Shown here one piece after another: positions 6,516 to 14,458 of a stretch of DNA of 33,821 nucleotides; within the stretch, counting starts at the first letter, position 1, and every line of letters starts with the position of its first letter. The notes beneath the pieces were generated by a model. The model did no database searches. It saw nothing but the letters and a program-made list of their open reading frames with translations, and was not told where the DNA came from. Position numbers and translations under genes: made by a program. The DNA comes from Paenibacillus dakarensis. Lineage in GTDB: Bacteria; Bacillota; Bacilli; Paenibacillales; Paenibacillaceae. Where the stretch lies: the NCBI RefSeq assembly GCF_001373415.1, contig NZ_CDSE01000008.1, positions 1 through 33,821 on the forward strand, read 5' to 3'.

Positions 6516-7406
6516 TTAACGCTCCTTTTTAGTAGCAGCCATTTCTTCGGCAGCTCGTATCATTTCCTCATACTCTTCGTCTGATGGTCCCGGTCCGTGT
6601 GTTTCTCCTACGGCCATCGGGATAATAGGCTTGTCCTGTTTGCGATATTTGTTAAATGGGACTGTGTTCTGTTGTAGTCGTTGTGCATTCTTCAGCGCTT
6701 TGGCTTGTTCTCGGCTGGTAATTCCGTTTTCGACCCAGCGTTGTCCTATGACTTCTAAAAATCTCAAGTTAGGCTTTGTCGAACTTTCTCCGGCTTCATA
6801 AAACAACTCGACTATCATTTCATCACTCTGTCCGGATGCTCGAAGCTTCTTCACGTAATCTCTAAAAACTGAAGGCATTATCAATGGTCCGAATATTTTT
6901 GTGAAAGCATCCATAACCATTTGTTCGTTCACGTCTGTAGAAGAAGATATTTCTTTAATACTTTCTTTAAATACCTTTCTTTCTTGGGACTGCAATTGCA
7001 GTACACCCCCTGTACTCCGATTGCAGTCCACCCCGTCCTCCATTTGGGGTACTGTACTCTTTTTGGGTGACTGTACTCTAATTGCAGTACACCCCTCCAA
7101 TTGCCACTCACTAAAATACTTGTTGAAACCTATATGTCTGCTTGTGGTGTAAGAGCCTTCTGAATAAACTTTTATCACCTTCATGTTGATCAATTTATCC
7201 AGCTCTTTCTTCACTTGGTTTCGAGTCGAACCAATTGCTTCCGATATGAATGAAAGTGATAGTTCATGGCTTTTCCGTTGAAACCCATAAGTGTTACGAA
7301 GTATGCATATGATGATTCTGTATTGAGTTCCATTGAAGGGACGCTGCGCTATTTCCTCAAGGATCTCATTAGTTATTCGTGTATATGGTTCGTCCAGGTG
7401 TGACAT
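6516..7406 (-). CDS. phage replication initiator, O-like N-terminus with DnaD-like C-terminus
   Basis: This 296-residue protein has the winged-helix N-terminus of phage replication protein O (EPYTRITNEILEEIAQRPFNGTQYRIIICILRNTYGFQRKSHELS, residues about 5-50, continuing to 100). A variable linker at about 103-148 follows, then a DnaD/DnaB_2-like helical domain (VMDAFTKIFGPLIMPSVFRDYV to FLEVIGQRWVENGI, about 163-230) expected to recruit the helicase loader. Repeats in the DNA of the linker look like iterons, as in lambda O, where the origin lies inside the gene. No helicase loader follows, so the phage may use the host DnaB/DnaI-type machinery. Confidence 0.88.
   Translation of the reverse strand: MSHLDEPYTRITNEILEEIAQRPFNGTQYRIIICILRNTYGFQRKSHELSLSFISEAIGSTRNQVKKELDKLINMKVIKVYSEGSYTTSRHIGFNKYFSEWQLEGCTAIRVQSPKKSTVPQMEDGVDCNRSTGGVLQLQSQERKVFKESIKEISSSTDVNEQMVMDAFTKIFGPLIMPSVFRDYVKKLRASGQSDEMIVELFYEAGESSTKPNLRFLEVIGQRWVENGITSREQAKALKNAQRLQQNTVPFNKYRKQDKPIIPMAVGETHGPGPSDEEYEEMIRAAEEMAATKKER
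6986..7095. other. candidate replication origin: iterons inside the O-like gene
   Basis: Four related blocks occur on the plus strand at about 6986-7009, 7010-7034, 7048-7069 and 7070-7095. Blocks two and four share CTGTACTC..ATTGCAGT.CACCCC over 25 bases with three differences. Block one carries the ATTGCAGTACACCCC half, and block three the CTGTACTC half plus a GGGTG box. They encode the low-conservation linker of the initiator, where the protein sequence is free to vary, just as lambda iterons do. Confidence 0.6.
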
Positions 7407-7418
7407 GTGCGCACCACC

Positions 7419-7601
7419 TTAAGCTCCCTTTTTAGTGTGTTTCAAGTCCAGTAGGTTGTTAATCTTCATCTTGGACCATCTGATCCGTTCCTCTGCCCAA
7501 GCCTTGCCGCCACTATCGTCCATCCGTTCACAATGCCATAGGTCCTGTGTGGCTCGAGCGAGCTCATCTTCCCATAGTTGCAATTCGTTGTTAGGTGTCA
7601 C
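7419..7601 (-). CDS. small hypothetical early protein
   Basis: A 60-residue helical protein (MTPNNELQLWEDELARATQDL...) starting at GTG behind GGGAGG. It is charged, with three Trp and no domain. It lies directly upstream of the replication gene. Confidence 0.65.
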   Translation of the reverse strand: MTPNNELQLWEDELARATQDLWHCERMDDSGGKAWAEERIRWSKMKINNLLDLKHTKKGA

Positions 7602-7603
7602 TG

Positions 7604-7741
7604 TTATACCTCCCTAGCCTCAACTTTTACGTATTCAACCCCACTACATATAGGGCAATCCGGATGATTTTCAGATTCGGTATATCCTCGCCCGTTACAT
7701 CCATAACACTTTTCGATTTCTCCAGATAGACAGTGTGTCAT
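7604..7741 (-). CDS. 45-residue zinc-ribbon (DnaJ central-type) protein
   Basis: MTHCLSGEIEKCYGCNGRGY...HPDCPICSG contains two CxxCxG(x)G-like motifs, the pattern of DnaJ cysteine repeats and of other mini zinc proteins. A GGGGAGG ribosome site precedes the ATG, and the stop is two bases before the next GTG. It is too short for most gene callers but well placed in the operon. It probably binds one zinc; the partner is unknown. Confidence 0.72.
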   Translation of the reverse strand: MTHCLSGEIEKCYGCNGRGYTESENHPDCPICSGVEYVKVEAREV

Positions 7742-7771
7742 GTTGTTTCCTCCCCTGGTAGGTTGATATCC

Positions 7772-7921
7772 TTAATGTTCACTGAAGTATGATCCTTTCT
7801 CATGACCGCATTTGGTGCAGACAATGTAGATCCGATCACCACGCAAATTCTGAAACTTGCTCGTTTTTGTGAAATGTTGATAATCGTGTCTGCAGAACAA
7901 TCGCTTTATCCATTCGATCAT
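7772..7921 (-). CDS. 49-residue Cys/His protein
   Basis: MIEWIKRLFCRHDYQHFTKT... carries a CRH...VCTKCGHEKGSYF pattern, probably one zinc site (a CxH and a CxxC). It has a GGAGGAAG site upstream. Similar small 'CKHDY...C..CG' proteins are common in Firmicutes phages. The function is unknown. Confidence 0.72.
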   Translation of the reverse strand: MIEWIKRLFCRHDYQHFTKTSKFQNLRGDRIYIVCTKCGHEKGSYFSEH

Positions 7922-7933
7922 GCTTCTTCCTCC

Positions 7934-8176
7934 TTAACCCTCGTCCGAATAGACTGTATTTTCCGTCAAGTCATACACTGCATGATGCTTATCTTTGCTT
8001 TCCGTCAATTTCGATTCCTCATAATCAACGTAATGGCATTTGCCCGAGAAGGTGATCTGCTTTTGGTGTTTCCAGAATGAAATTTCATCAACTAGAATCA
8101 GATATTCAGTGCTTTCAGACTCCATCAGGAAACGTTGTTCAGGGGTTAATTGGATTTTTACGAGACCATCATTCAT
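7934..8176 (-). CDS. hypothetical early protein
   Basis: This 80-residue acidic protein has the LTPEQRFLMESESTEYLILVDEI segment and a beta-rich remainder. Its ATG overlaps the upstream stop (ATGA), showing translational coupling. No family is recognised. Confidence 0.7.
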   Translation of the reverse strand: MNDGLVKIQLTPEQRFLMESESTEYLILVDEISFWKHQKQITFSGKCHYVDYEESKLTESKDKHHAVYDLTENTVYSDEG

Positions 8177-8577
8177 TTTGCTTCTTCCTCCTTTGGGTAA
8201 AGGGATGACAAGGCTTCTTCTAAAACGGAGGTCATACTTTCAGCAGCATCCCAACCGTCATATACTTCGTTGCCCTCTTTGATTGCTCTTTCCATTGCTT
8301 CCCTTAACTTCTGTTCCTTAGCTTTAATCTCTGCCAGCTCTCTACGCTGATCTATAAACCTTTGTCTGTCTGCATAGTATAGAGCGTTCATACGGGCTAG
8401 TTCTTCTTTGACGGTTCGTAGATCGGTGTGGAGGTTGTCTGCACGTTGTTTCTCTGCTGCGTATTGTTGGAGCCAGTAGATTGTTATGTCTGGTTGTTCT
8501 GCCAATAACAGTTCCCTCGACCAAGGACTGTTTATTTGCTCACACAGTTTCATATCCTTTTGCCAGTCTCTACTCAT
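8173..8577 (-). CDS. hypothetical early protein with coiled coil
   Basis: A 134-residue protein whose residues 40-105 form a charged coiled coil (EKQRADNLHTDLRTVKEELA...). The N-terminus, MSRDWQKDMKLCEQINSPWS, resembles small phage proteins of unknown role. It overlaps both neighbours by ATGA. Confidence 0.72.
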   Translation of the reverse strand: MSRDWQKDMKLCEQINSPWSRELLLAEQPDITIYWLQQYAAEKQRADNLHTDLRTVKEELARMNALYYADRQRFIDQRRELAEIKAKEQKLREAMERAIKEGNEVYDGWDAAESMTSVLEEALSSLYPKEEEAK

Positions 8578-8939
8578 TCCACTACCTCCACCTTATTTAA
8601 TGGCACGATGTAGGTTCTACCATCATGTGCAAGAGCCGCATATGTTCCGAATCTCTCGACTCTAAGGTGGTCAACTATAGCACCATTTAGATTTGGAAAC
8701 TGAAAATCACTGTAGTTCACCTTATCTCCCGGCTTAATGGTGGGTACTGGTGGGGTGTCGGAAACATATTCATACTTGCCTGACTCGATCTGTCTGATGA
8801 TATCTGTTAAAACCGTTTCACGACCCAAGTAAAATCTGGTGTTCTTCTCGTTAAACTTTTCCTTGATGCAAAACTCAGCTTCCTTCTTCAAGCATTCCAG
8901 CAACCAATTGCCGTCTATTAGCTTTACTTGGTTATTCAT
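8574..8939 (-). CDS. hypothetical early protein
   Basis: This 121-residue protein has an N-terminal helix (LIDGNWLLECLKKEAEFCIK), then an RETVLTDIIRQIESGKY segment typical of phage proteins beginning 'ID...L...I..G.Y', and a C-terminal SH3-like beta segment starting TIKPGDKVNYSDFQF. A two-domain reading is plausible. The function is unknown. Confidence 0.7.
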   Translation of the reverse strand: MNNQVKLIDGNWLLECLKKEAEFCIKEKFNEKNTRFYLGRETVLTDIIRQIESGKYEYVSDTPPVPTIKPGDKVNYSDFQFPNLNGAIVDHLRVERFGTYAALAHDGRTYIVPLNKVEVVE

Positions 8940-8941
8940 AT

Positions 8942-9097
8942 CTACCCCTCCAAATCCTCGTTACAATCCGAGCAATATTCTGCGTCACTTGCTTTTAGCT
9001 CAACACCCAACGTATCAAGCACCTTTTGGGGCAATGGTCCGTTAGTGCATCCGACTTCTTCACCAGTTTCTTTTTTGATGATGGTAAAGTGGCTCAT
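8942..9097 (-). CDS. 51-residue Cys-containing protein
   Basis: MSHFTIIKKETGEEVGCTNG...YCSDCNEDLEG has three Cys and a C-terminal CxxC. The ATG has the GGAGGGGTAGAGA leader, and the stop is two bases before the next gene's ribosome site. Probably a half zinc-ribbon; function unknown. Confidence 0.65.
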   Translation of the reverse strand: MSHFTIIKKETGEEVGCTNGPLPQKVLDTLGVELKASDAEYCSDCNEDLEG

Positions 9098-9100
9098 TCT

Positions 9101-9502
9101 CTACCCCTCCAATAGATCGGGATTGTCCCACTTGCTACCGCGAACAACGCACCCATCAGGTATCCATTCAAAGCGACCATGAAAGCTTGAGACTTCCCAA
9201 CGATGGTCATTATCGTCCCATTCAACAGTTCCTACGTATTGCAAGTCAGGATCGAGGTTGCCGGGTGCATAAAGGTGGTCACCGTCAAATATTTCGTTCT
9301 TTTCTTCGTCCTTTTTCCCTGTGTATTGACCTACTGTTTCGGGATCGACGTTTATGCTCGCCCACGCTCGGTATCCGTCACCGCTGCGCATTTGAATTCC
9401 TGTTGTCCAACCGCCTGTTGAACCATGCATATATACAAAGTTGCCGTAAATCCACTCACCGTTATCTATTCGCTTACCTCTGAATTTGATTCCACGTTTC
9501 AT
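9101..9502 (-). CDS. YopX family protein
   Basis: This 133-residue protein has the YopX hallmarks: KFRGKRIDNGEWIYGNFVY at the N-terminus, VDPETVGQYTGKKDEEKNEIFDGD in the middle, and a VEWDDNDHRWEV strand. YopX proteins (first seen in SPbeta) are common in phage early regions and their function is unknown. Length and order of motifs are normal. It is flanked by two Cys-rich genes in the same operon. Confidence 0.92.
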   Translation of the reverse strand: MKRGIKFRGKRIDNGEWIYGNFVYMHGSTGGWTTGIQMRSGDGYRAWASINVDPETVGQYTGKKDEEKNEIFDGDHLYAPGNLDPDLQYVGTVEWDDNDHRWEVSSFHGRFEWIPDGCVVRGSKWDNPDLLEG

Positions 9503-9538
9503 ATCTTCTCTTCTTCCTCTCTAAAGGGATGGAATACC

Positions 9539-9742
9539 TTATACGAACGTAACTGCTTCCTCTGTCTCTTCATCGAATACAGCAATCCACGGAACAGTTT
9601 TTAACTGTTTTCCACATTCATTACATGTGAGTTTATCAAAGTGGTCATCGTCACCATCTACCCAATCTTTAAAATCGTAATCCGCATATTCAAAACTCAT
9701 TGCCGAGCTGCATTTAGGGCATGGAAATGTTAGAACTGGCAT
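9539..9742 (-). CDS. zinc-ribbon protein
   Basis: This 67-residue protein has two knuckles, CPKC (residues 8-11) and CNEC (about 40-43), separated by an acidic insert (DYDFKDWVDGDDDHFDK). The ATG at 9742 follows GGAGG; the longer frame to 9778 lacks a ribosome site. The C-terminus is acidic and beta-rich. It is likely a single zinc-ribbon that binds nucleic acid or protein. Confidence 0.72.
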   Translation of the reverse strand: MPVLTFPCPKCSSAMSFEYADYDFKDWVDGDDDHFDKLTCNECGKQLKTVPWIAVFDEETEEAVTFV

Positions 9743-9872
9743 TGTATTTCCTCCTTTGGTTTTGCGGCTTGCCGCCATCGTTCCGACAGAATATGCTCAG
9801 CGATTAGCGGCGGCCGCATAAGGTTGTATAAGGGTTATTAAGGTATATGTGGAGGATGTTACTCCACTGGGG

Positions 9873-11363
9873 TTAAATACTGAACTGCAGCTGACCTTCT
9901 GCTTGACGGTATCGTTCAATTGCCAGTCTCCGACCGGATCCAACACACAATTCCGGAAGGTTTGCATTTACCAATGCTTGTGCGAATGGTGGAGGAACCG
10001 CATTTCCACACCGTGCAACTTGGGCGCTCTTTGAATACCGTTTTCCATCCGCATCCACGTCAATGATGTAGTTCGATGGAAATCCTTGTGCCGCAAACAA
10101 TTCACGAGGTTCAAGCATACGCATTCCGATATCCACGATCTGATAATCCACGCCGTGAACGGTGACAAGTCCGAACCGGTCTTTTGTTGTGACGGTATGC
10201 AGCGGTTCATTTAATCTCTGACCGTTTTCTTCGTTGCCGTAATATTTCATCAGGAACGCCCTGACCTCTCCGAAGTTGTTTCCTCCGGCCGTAACGGTGT
10301 GAAGTGGTTTATCAAGACTAGCGCCGTATTCTTGGCCTTTCATTTTGAGAAGATGACTTGTAACAAGTGCGTATCTGTTAGCTGTGGGTATCGTCATGAT
10401 AGGAGTGTCCATTGTCTGTCCTCTGGTTTCGTGTGGTGCGGTCTCGGTGTAGTATTGGGCGAGGAATGCTGTTACAAGAGCGTTATGGTCTGTCATCGTA
10501 ACCGTGTGTAATGGGTCATCTAACGAACTGCCAGCTCCTGTATAGTTTCCACCATAGTGTTTCGCAAGAAAACCCAATCCTCCCGGAACGATGTATGGAT
10601 CTGGATTGTCGATAATGAATTTCTGTATACCTCTTGCAATCCGGCGCATCGTATTTTCCGCTAACGGTTTCTGTCTATCGAATATGCTCGGACATGGGGC
10701 AGACCAATCAATAATTTCTCCAGCTGTGCGCCATGGTTTTAACCTTTTGGATTTCACTTCTTCACTGTTTGGATCACCGTGTGTAGGCTTCGGCCATGTA
10801 ATTGGTCTGCTGTCACGCCGGGCGATTAAGAAGAACCTTTTTCGAATCGTTGGTGCTCCATAATCACAGGCTCTAAGTTCCTTCCAGTCCACTTTGTAAC
10901 CTTGCCGCTCAAGTGCATTTACAAATGAGTTGAATGTTCTGCCCTTTTGGTTTGGATCCGGTTGACCATCTATCACAGGCCCCCATGTTTTGAATTCTTC
11001 TACGTTTTCCAAGATGATTACTCTTGGTTTCACTGTTGCCGCCCATCGAATGGCAACCCATGCTAGTCCCCTGATGTTCTTGTTAACCGGTTTGCCGCCT
11101 TTTGCCTTGGAGAAGTGTTTGCAGTCTGGTGAGAACCATGCCAGCCCTACAGGGCGACCAGCAGCGGCTTTTCTCGGGTCAACCTCCCAGACATTTTCAC
11201 AATAGTGCTCTGTTTCGGGATGGTTTGCCCTGTGCATTGCTATGGCTGCAGGATCATGATTGATGGCTATATCCACGCTACGCCCGACAGCTATCTCAAT
11301 ACCCGTGCTTGCCCCACCGCCGCCGGCGAAGTTATCCACTATAATTTCTTGCAAGGTGCTCAT
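9873..11363 (-). CDS. DNA (cytosine-5) methyltransferase
   Basis: This 496-residue enzyme transfers methyl from S-adenosylmethionine to C5 of cytosine, probably shielding phage DNA from host restriction; no cognate nuclease is beside it. Motif I is DNFAGGGGASTGIE (10-23). The catalytic loop is SPDCKHFSKAKG (78-89), with C81 in the 'PDC' variant of PPC. ENV is at 119-121, QGFP near 426 and ARCGNAVPPP at 450-459. The target-recognition region (280-405) holds four degenerate repeats built on LDxPLHTVT (281, 318, 350, 384), each followed by a LVTxFL-type helix. The specificity cannot be read from sequence. All catalytic motifs are present, so it is likely active. Confidence 0.93.
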   Translation of the reverse strand: MSTLQEIIVDNFAGGGGASTGIEIAVGRSVDIAINHDPAAIAMHRANHPETEHYCENVWEVDPRKAAAGRPVGLAWFSPDCKHFSKAKGGKPVNKNIRGLAWVAIRWAATVKPRVIILENVEEFKTWGPVIDGQPDPNQKGRTFNSFVNALERQGYKVDWKELRACDYGAPTIRKRFFLIARRDSRPITWPKPTHGDPNSEEVKSKRLKPWRTAGEIIDWSAPCPSIFDRQKPLAENTMRRIARGIQKFIIDNPDPYIVPGGLGFLAKHYGGNYTGAGSSLDDPLHTVTMTDHNALVTAFLAQYYTETAPHETRGQTMDTPIMTIPTANRYALVTSHLLKMKGQEYGASLDKPLHTVTAGGNNFGEVRAFLMKYYGNEENGQRLNEPLHTVTTKDRFGLVTVHGVDYQIVDIGMRMLEPRELFAAQGFPSNYIIDVDADGKRYSKSAQVARCGNAVPPPFAQALVNANLPELCVGSGRRLAIERYRQAEGQLQFSI

Positions 11364-11385
11364 TCCGTCTTATCCCTCCTTGGGT

Positions 11386-11757
11386 TTATAGGGCTTCCCT
11401 AGCGCGTTTTCCGCTGTCATCATCAATTGGGATGAAGCCCACTTTATCTAAATGTATTGGGTCGTAATTATCCTCATCTGCGTACCATTTCAGCGCTTCA
11501 TCCTTACGTTCGATCTCTGCCAGTAGGTATGTGATGTATTCAGGGGCTTTAGCGATGAATGTAGCGTCATTCTCATGGTTTTCGTTCCTGAAACAGGTCG
11601 GTGTAAGTGACTGAGTTAGGGCAATATGTCGATACGTTCCTTTTAACGGATGCCCGTCCTTCCACTCGATGGATATACCGTCCGTATCCCATTCATATTG
11701 TGTTGATGCTGCCGCCAGCGCTTCTTTTATCTCGTCTATCTTGTTCTGTTCGCTCAT
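11386..11757 (-). CDS. Ea22-like hypothetical protein
   Basis: A 123-residue protein with the segment FIAKAPEYITYLLAEIERKDEAL, like the 'AxxxAPxxIxxLLxExER' block of phage Ea22/Ead proteins. An upstream IALTQSLTPTCFRNENHEND segment precedes it. Function is unknown in the family. The ATG has an AAGGAGAGATAAC leader that is repeated before the next gene upstream. Confidence 0.6.
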   Translation of the reverse strand: MSEQNKIDEIKEALAAASTQYEWDTDGISIEWKDGHPLKGTYRHIALTQSLTPTCFRNENHENDATFIAKAPEYITYLLAEIERKDEALKWYADEDNYDPIHLDKVGFIPIDDDSGKRAREAL

Positions 11758-11769
11758 TGTTATCTCTCC

Positions 11770-12078
11770 TTAATTGACTATGACTTTTTTGCCATTCTCT
11801 CCGAATTTCCAACCCGTTTTTCCTGTTCCGTAGCAATCCGGGCAACCGTACCCAGTATCCATTGGATGATCCCGGTAGACTCCACCGCCGCCACACCATT
11901 TGCAATCTGGAAGCTGATCGAATTTGTATTCGTCCGAAGCAAGGTATTCATTCCACTCCGCAGCAATCTCTTCAATTTCTTTCTTTACTGCTTTCTTCGT
12001 TTTCCGGGAAACTAATCGCAAGTCCTCGCCTTTCCGGGAAAATTGTTTCCAGTGTGAATTTTTATAATTAGGACGCAT
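11770..12078 (-). CDS. DnaJ-type Cys-motif protein
   Basis: The 102-residue protein starts at the ATG at 12078 (AAGGAG site), not at the upstream 12177 start that would overlap the neighbour. The first 55 residues are basic and helical. The rest has CKWCGGGGVYRDHPMDTGYGCPDCYGTGKTGW, two CxxCxGxG repeats exactly as in the DnaJ zinc domain. It probably binds one zinc. Its phage role is unknown, and similar modules recur in this operon. Confidence 0.75.
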   Translation of the reverse strand: MRPNYKNSHWKQFSRKGEDLRLVSRKTKKAVKKEIEEIAAEWNEYLASDEYKFDQLPDCKWCGGGGVYRDHPMDTGYGCPDCYGTGKTGWKFGENGKKVIVN

Positions 12079-12130
12079 GTTATCTCTCCTTATATGGGGG
12101 TATGATTCGTATTTCGTTCGGAATGCGACA

Positions 12131-12652
12131 TTACTCTTCGTTCTCCAATGCATTGTTAGCGATCTCGAATACCTCATCTGGCATTGAAATATTTAAGCAG
12201 ACGATCTTTTGCAATGCCTTCCGATATTTCTTTGCTTCTTGCTCCATCTGATCAAGTTTCTCGGCTTCCGATAACTCTCCGTTCAAGTTTCGGATCGTTA
12301 CAGAGTACCTCCCCGATTTATCACGTTTTTCAAGTGTTATTGTTAGAAAGTTCTTTCCTCCGTTTTGCTCGAACAACTGGGTTAGCATTTCATAGAACAC
12401 CATTGCAGGTTGACCACTTGCCGTGAAATCTGTATCTTGGACTCGCTTCAACGTTAATTCCTTTTCTTTTTCCAATTGTTCGATCTTTCCAAGTAATTCA
12501 TGGTACTGACCATGCCTTTGAACAACACTATGGCAGTCACCTACGGTCAAGGCTCCTACAGGATCTTTTGCTATCCATTGCCTGCTTGCTTCTCCCATGA
12601 TGTATCCGAATTGATGCTGATTATTTGCAATAAATCGTTGGACTTCATCCAT
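12131..12652 (-). CDS. hypothetical early protein
   Basis: This 173-residue protein starts MDEVQRFIANNQHQFGYIM. A coiled-coil block lies at about 50-72 (ELLGKIEQLEKEKELTLKRV), followed by a beta-rich domain (NFLTITLEKRDKSGRYSVTI) and a C-terminal helix bundle. GAGGAG precedes the ATG. No domain is recognised. Confidence 0.72.
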   Translation of the reverse strand: MDEVQRFIANNQHQFGYIMGEASRQWIAKDPVGALTVGDCHSVVQRHGQYHELLGKIEQLEKEKELTLKRVQDTDFTASGQPAMVFYEMLTQLFEQNGGKNFLTITLEKRDKSGRYSVTIRNLNGELSEAEKLDQMEQEAKKYRKALQKIVCLNISMPDEVFEIANNALENEE

Positions 12653-12725
12653 TTCGTCTGCTCCTCTCGTTATTTCGCTTTATATGTCTACTACTCACCA
12701 CTATCGTTATATGGGGGTATGGGGG

Positions 12726-12905
12726 TTAAGCCTGCTTGTATTTGTCTAGCAATTCACCACTAAAGCAAGCGCCTTTCTCTGGACCGCCTCTTTTTATCTT
12801 CCAACCCGAACTACAAGATTCGTCTCCATTACCGCCGCGGTTACATTCAGAACAAGCTACGAACAACATTCCTCTTGAATCTGGTTTGCTATGTTTTGGT
12901 TTCAT
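12726..12905 (-). CDS. 59-residue Cys-rich protein
   Basis: MKPKHSKPDSRGMLFVACSECNRGGNG... has CSEC, a further Cys ten residues on and a CFSG near the end: four Cys in zinc-ribbon spacing with a glycine-rich linker. An AAAGGAG site precedes the ATG, and the gene fits tightly between two others. Function unknown. Confidence 0.7.
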   Translation of the reverse strand: MKPKHSKPDSRGMLFVACSECNRGGNGDESCSSGWKIKRGGPEKGACFSGELLDKYKQA

Positions 12906-12930
12906 CGTTTATTCGCTCCTTTGATATGGG

Positions 12931-13551
12931 TTAATCCTCAAAATAATGTCCGTATCCATGATTAGGGTGATAACCGGCTGCTTGATTTAATCCGTTTACA
13001 ACGTCAGTCATCAGCCCTGCCAAGACATACAACTGCTTCTCCGGTAAAGACTCAATCAAGCGCTTCTCTTTGGCTCTTAGCGGTCTTCCGGCTGATGTAG
13101 ATAGTAATGTTATGACCGGATCTAATCGTTCATCCTGCAGGCGTTTAGCAACTTCTTCCTCTGCTTTGATTGCTTCTTTCCTGCGGTGTTCTTCCCAGTC
13201 TTGTTCGTCATACCAGAAGCATGGGCCGTGTCTCTCTGTGTACACTTTGATCCAATGCTGCAGTTCGCCTTCGTTGTCGTGAAATCGTTGATTGCAGACG
13301 CCATTGACTCTCATTCCGTTGGTCTTTACACCTCTACCGTCTCTGGTCCGGGGCATAACGTGGTGTGTTTCTGTGTCCGGCAGTCCGCATCCGCAATGAC
13401 AGCGACCACCTGCTTCTTCTATTAGTTCCTTTACAACCTTTAAAGGGAAGTCTGCTCGATCCGCCCGGGAAGGGCGGCCTTGATGATGGGCTAATATGTT
13501 TTGCCGCCATGGGGCTATTGGTTTCTTGGGTTTCTTTCTTGGCAGTGCCAT
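12931..13551 (-). CDS. HNH-motif protein (putative nuclease)
   Basis: This 206-residue protein has a basic N-terminus (MALPRKKPKKPIAPW), then an HNH/treble-clef core: CHCGCG at 51-56, THHVMPRTRDGRG at 62-74, and VCNQRFHDNEGE at 85-96. The rest is helical. The paired HH and FHDN are consistent with HNH metal and zinc sites. It sits between the ERF gene and a Cys-rich protein, so a role in recombination or DNA processing is more likely than a homing endonuclease. The second half (residues 110-206) is unassigned. Confidence 0.75.
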   Translation of the reverse strand: MALPRKKPKKPIAPWRQNILAHHQGRPSRADRADFPLKVVKELIEEAGGRCHCGCGLPDTETHHVMPRTRDGRGVKTNGMRVNGVCNQRFHDNEGELQHWIKVYTERHGPCFWYDEQDWEEHRRKEAIKAEEEVAKRLQDERLDPVITLLSTSAGRPLRAKEKRLIESLPEKQLYVLAGLMTDVVNGLNQAAGYHPNHGYGHYFED

Positions 13552-13555
13552 GTGA

Positions 13556-14206
13556 TCACGCTCCTACAGGATAGTTGTTAAGCAGATCAATCATTTCACT
13601 CGCCTGCTTCTTGGTCAGTTCCTTTATGCTTTCTTGACCGCTCATTTCCTCGATGATTCGTTTAAAGTCCTCATCAGCAATGCGTTTATCATTTTTAAGT
13701 TTCTGGCAGTAATTGATCTGCGCCGGGCTGATTAAATTCCCTGCCGGTTGACTAGAGCGCTGTTGGCTCGGCTGCCTCTGTGCGGCTGGTCTGTTGTTTT
13801 GCTGTTGTCCTGCGCTTGCCGCATTGCCGTCATCGTCGTCACCAAGGGAGAGAGATAAAGCAGCAGCGTAGCTGTACCGTCTAGCGTATGTGATGGCCGA
13901 TCCAGCGCCCTGCGGATCCAGTTTCACGGGTCTGAGTGTTAATGGTTCAGATTCAATCCATTCACCGGATGAATGAAGGATCATGGTCCGGATTGTGATT
14001 CTCTCTCCATCCCCTCCGGGGAACTGCATAACCGTCAGGCCGTGTTTATGAAGGATTGGTTTGGTTTCATCGATCATGTGATCTAGAGAAGTGTATTGTG
14101 ATCTAAAGTGTGGGTTCTCCGAATCGTGGGAGATTGAACGAACTTCTCCATGGAAGGCGACCAGTGCCGCCGCAATCTTTGTGATGGACTCACTTTTGCT
14201 ACACAT
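13556..14206 (-). CDS. erf: ERF family single-strand annealing protein
   Basis: This 216-residue recombinase anneals complementary single strands, supporting circularisation and recombination-dependent replication. ERF features are clear: an N-terminal helix with KIAAALVAFHGEVRSI, the conserved NPHFRSQYTSLDHMIDETKPIL, and GAGSAITYARRYSYAAALSLSLGDDDDGN. A Gln/Pro/Ser-rich linker and a C-terminal helical tail, likely an SSB- or partner-binding region, follow. The ATG at 14206 is nine bases after GGAGG; the upstream frame to 14230 is not needed. RusA is in the same operon. No exonuclease partner is evident in the window. Confidence 0.9.
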   Translation of the reverse strand: MCSKSESITKIAAALVAFHGEVRSISHDSENPHFRSQYTSLDHMIDETKPILHKHGLTVMQFPGGDGERITIRTMILHSSGEWIESEPLTLRPVKLDPQGAGSAITYARRYSYAAALSLSLGDDDDGNAASAGQQQNNRPAAQRQPSQQRSSQPAGNLISPAQINYCQKLKNDKRIADEDFKRIIEEMSGQESIKELTKKQASEMIDLLNNYPVGA

Positions 14207-14426
14207 TCGCTTCAACCTCCTCGATTTCATAAGTGATTTTCATCAATACCGCCTCGTATTTAAATGGCTGTGGCGGTCCGTATCTTCCTAACAACCATTG
14301 AGCATAGTCATCATCAATGCTGTTGAAATGGATGGCCTTAAGAAAGTCCGTCACTGGTTGGGAATGTGGGTCAAGATAATGCGTCTTATCCTTGCTCCGT
14401 GGGACATAACGATATTTAATTTTCAT
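14199..14426 (-). CDS. small hypothetical protein upstream of ERF
   Basis: 75 residues (MKIKYRYVPRSKDKTHYLDPH...), helical in the middle with a Gly-Pro-Pro turn and an acidic end. The stop overlaps the erf start, so the two are coupled. An AAAGGAAG site precedes the ATG. No family recognised. Confidence 0.68.
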   Translation of the reverse strand: MKIKYRYVPRSKDKTHYLDPHSQPVTDFLKAIHFNSIDDDYAQWLLGRYGPPQPFKYEAVLMKITYEIEEVEANV

Positions 14427-14458
14427 GGAAATCTTCCTTTCGCCGTGCTATAATCCGA

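Noticed and set aside
7802..8080. Plus-strand ORF of 92 codons
   Set aside because: Antisense to two small leftward genes that have good ribosome sites and Cys motifs; this one has neither.
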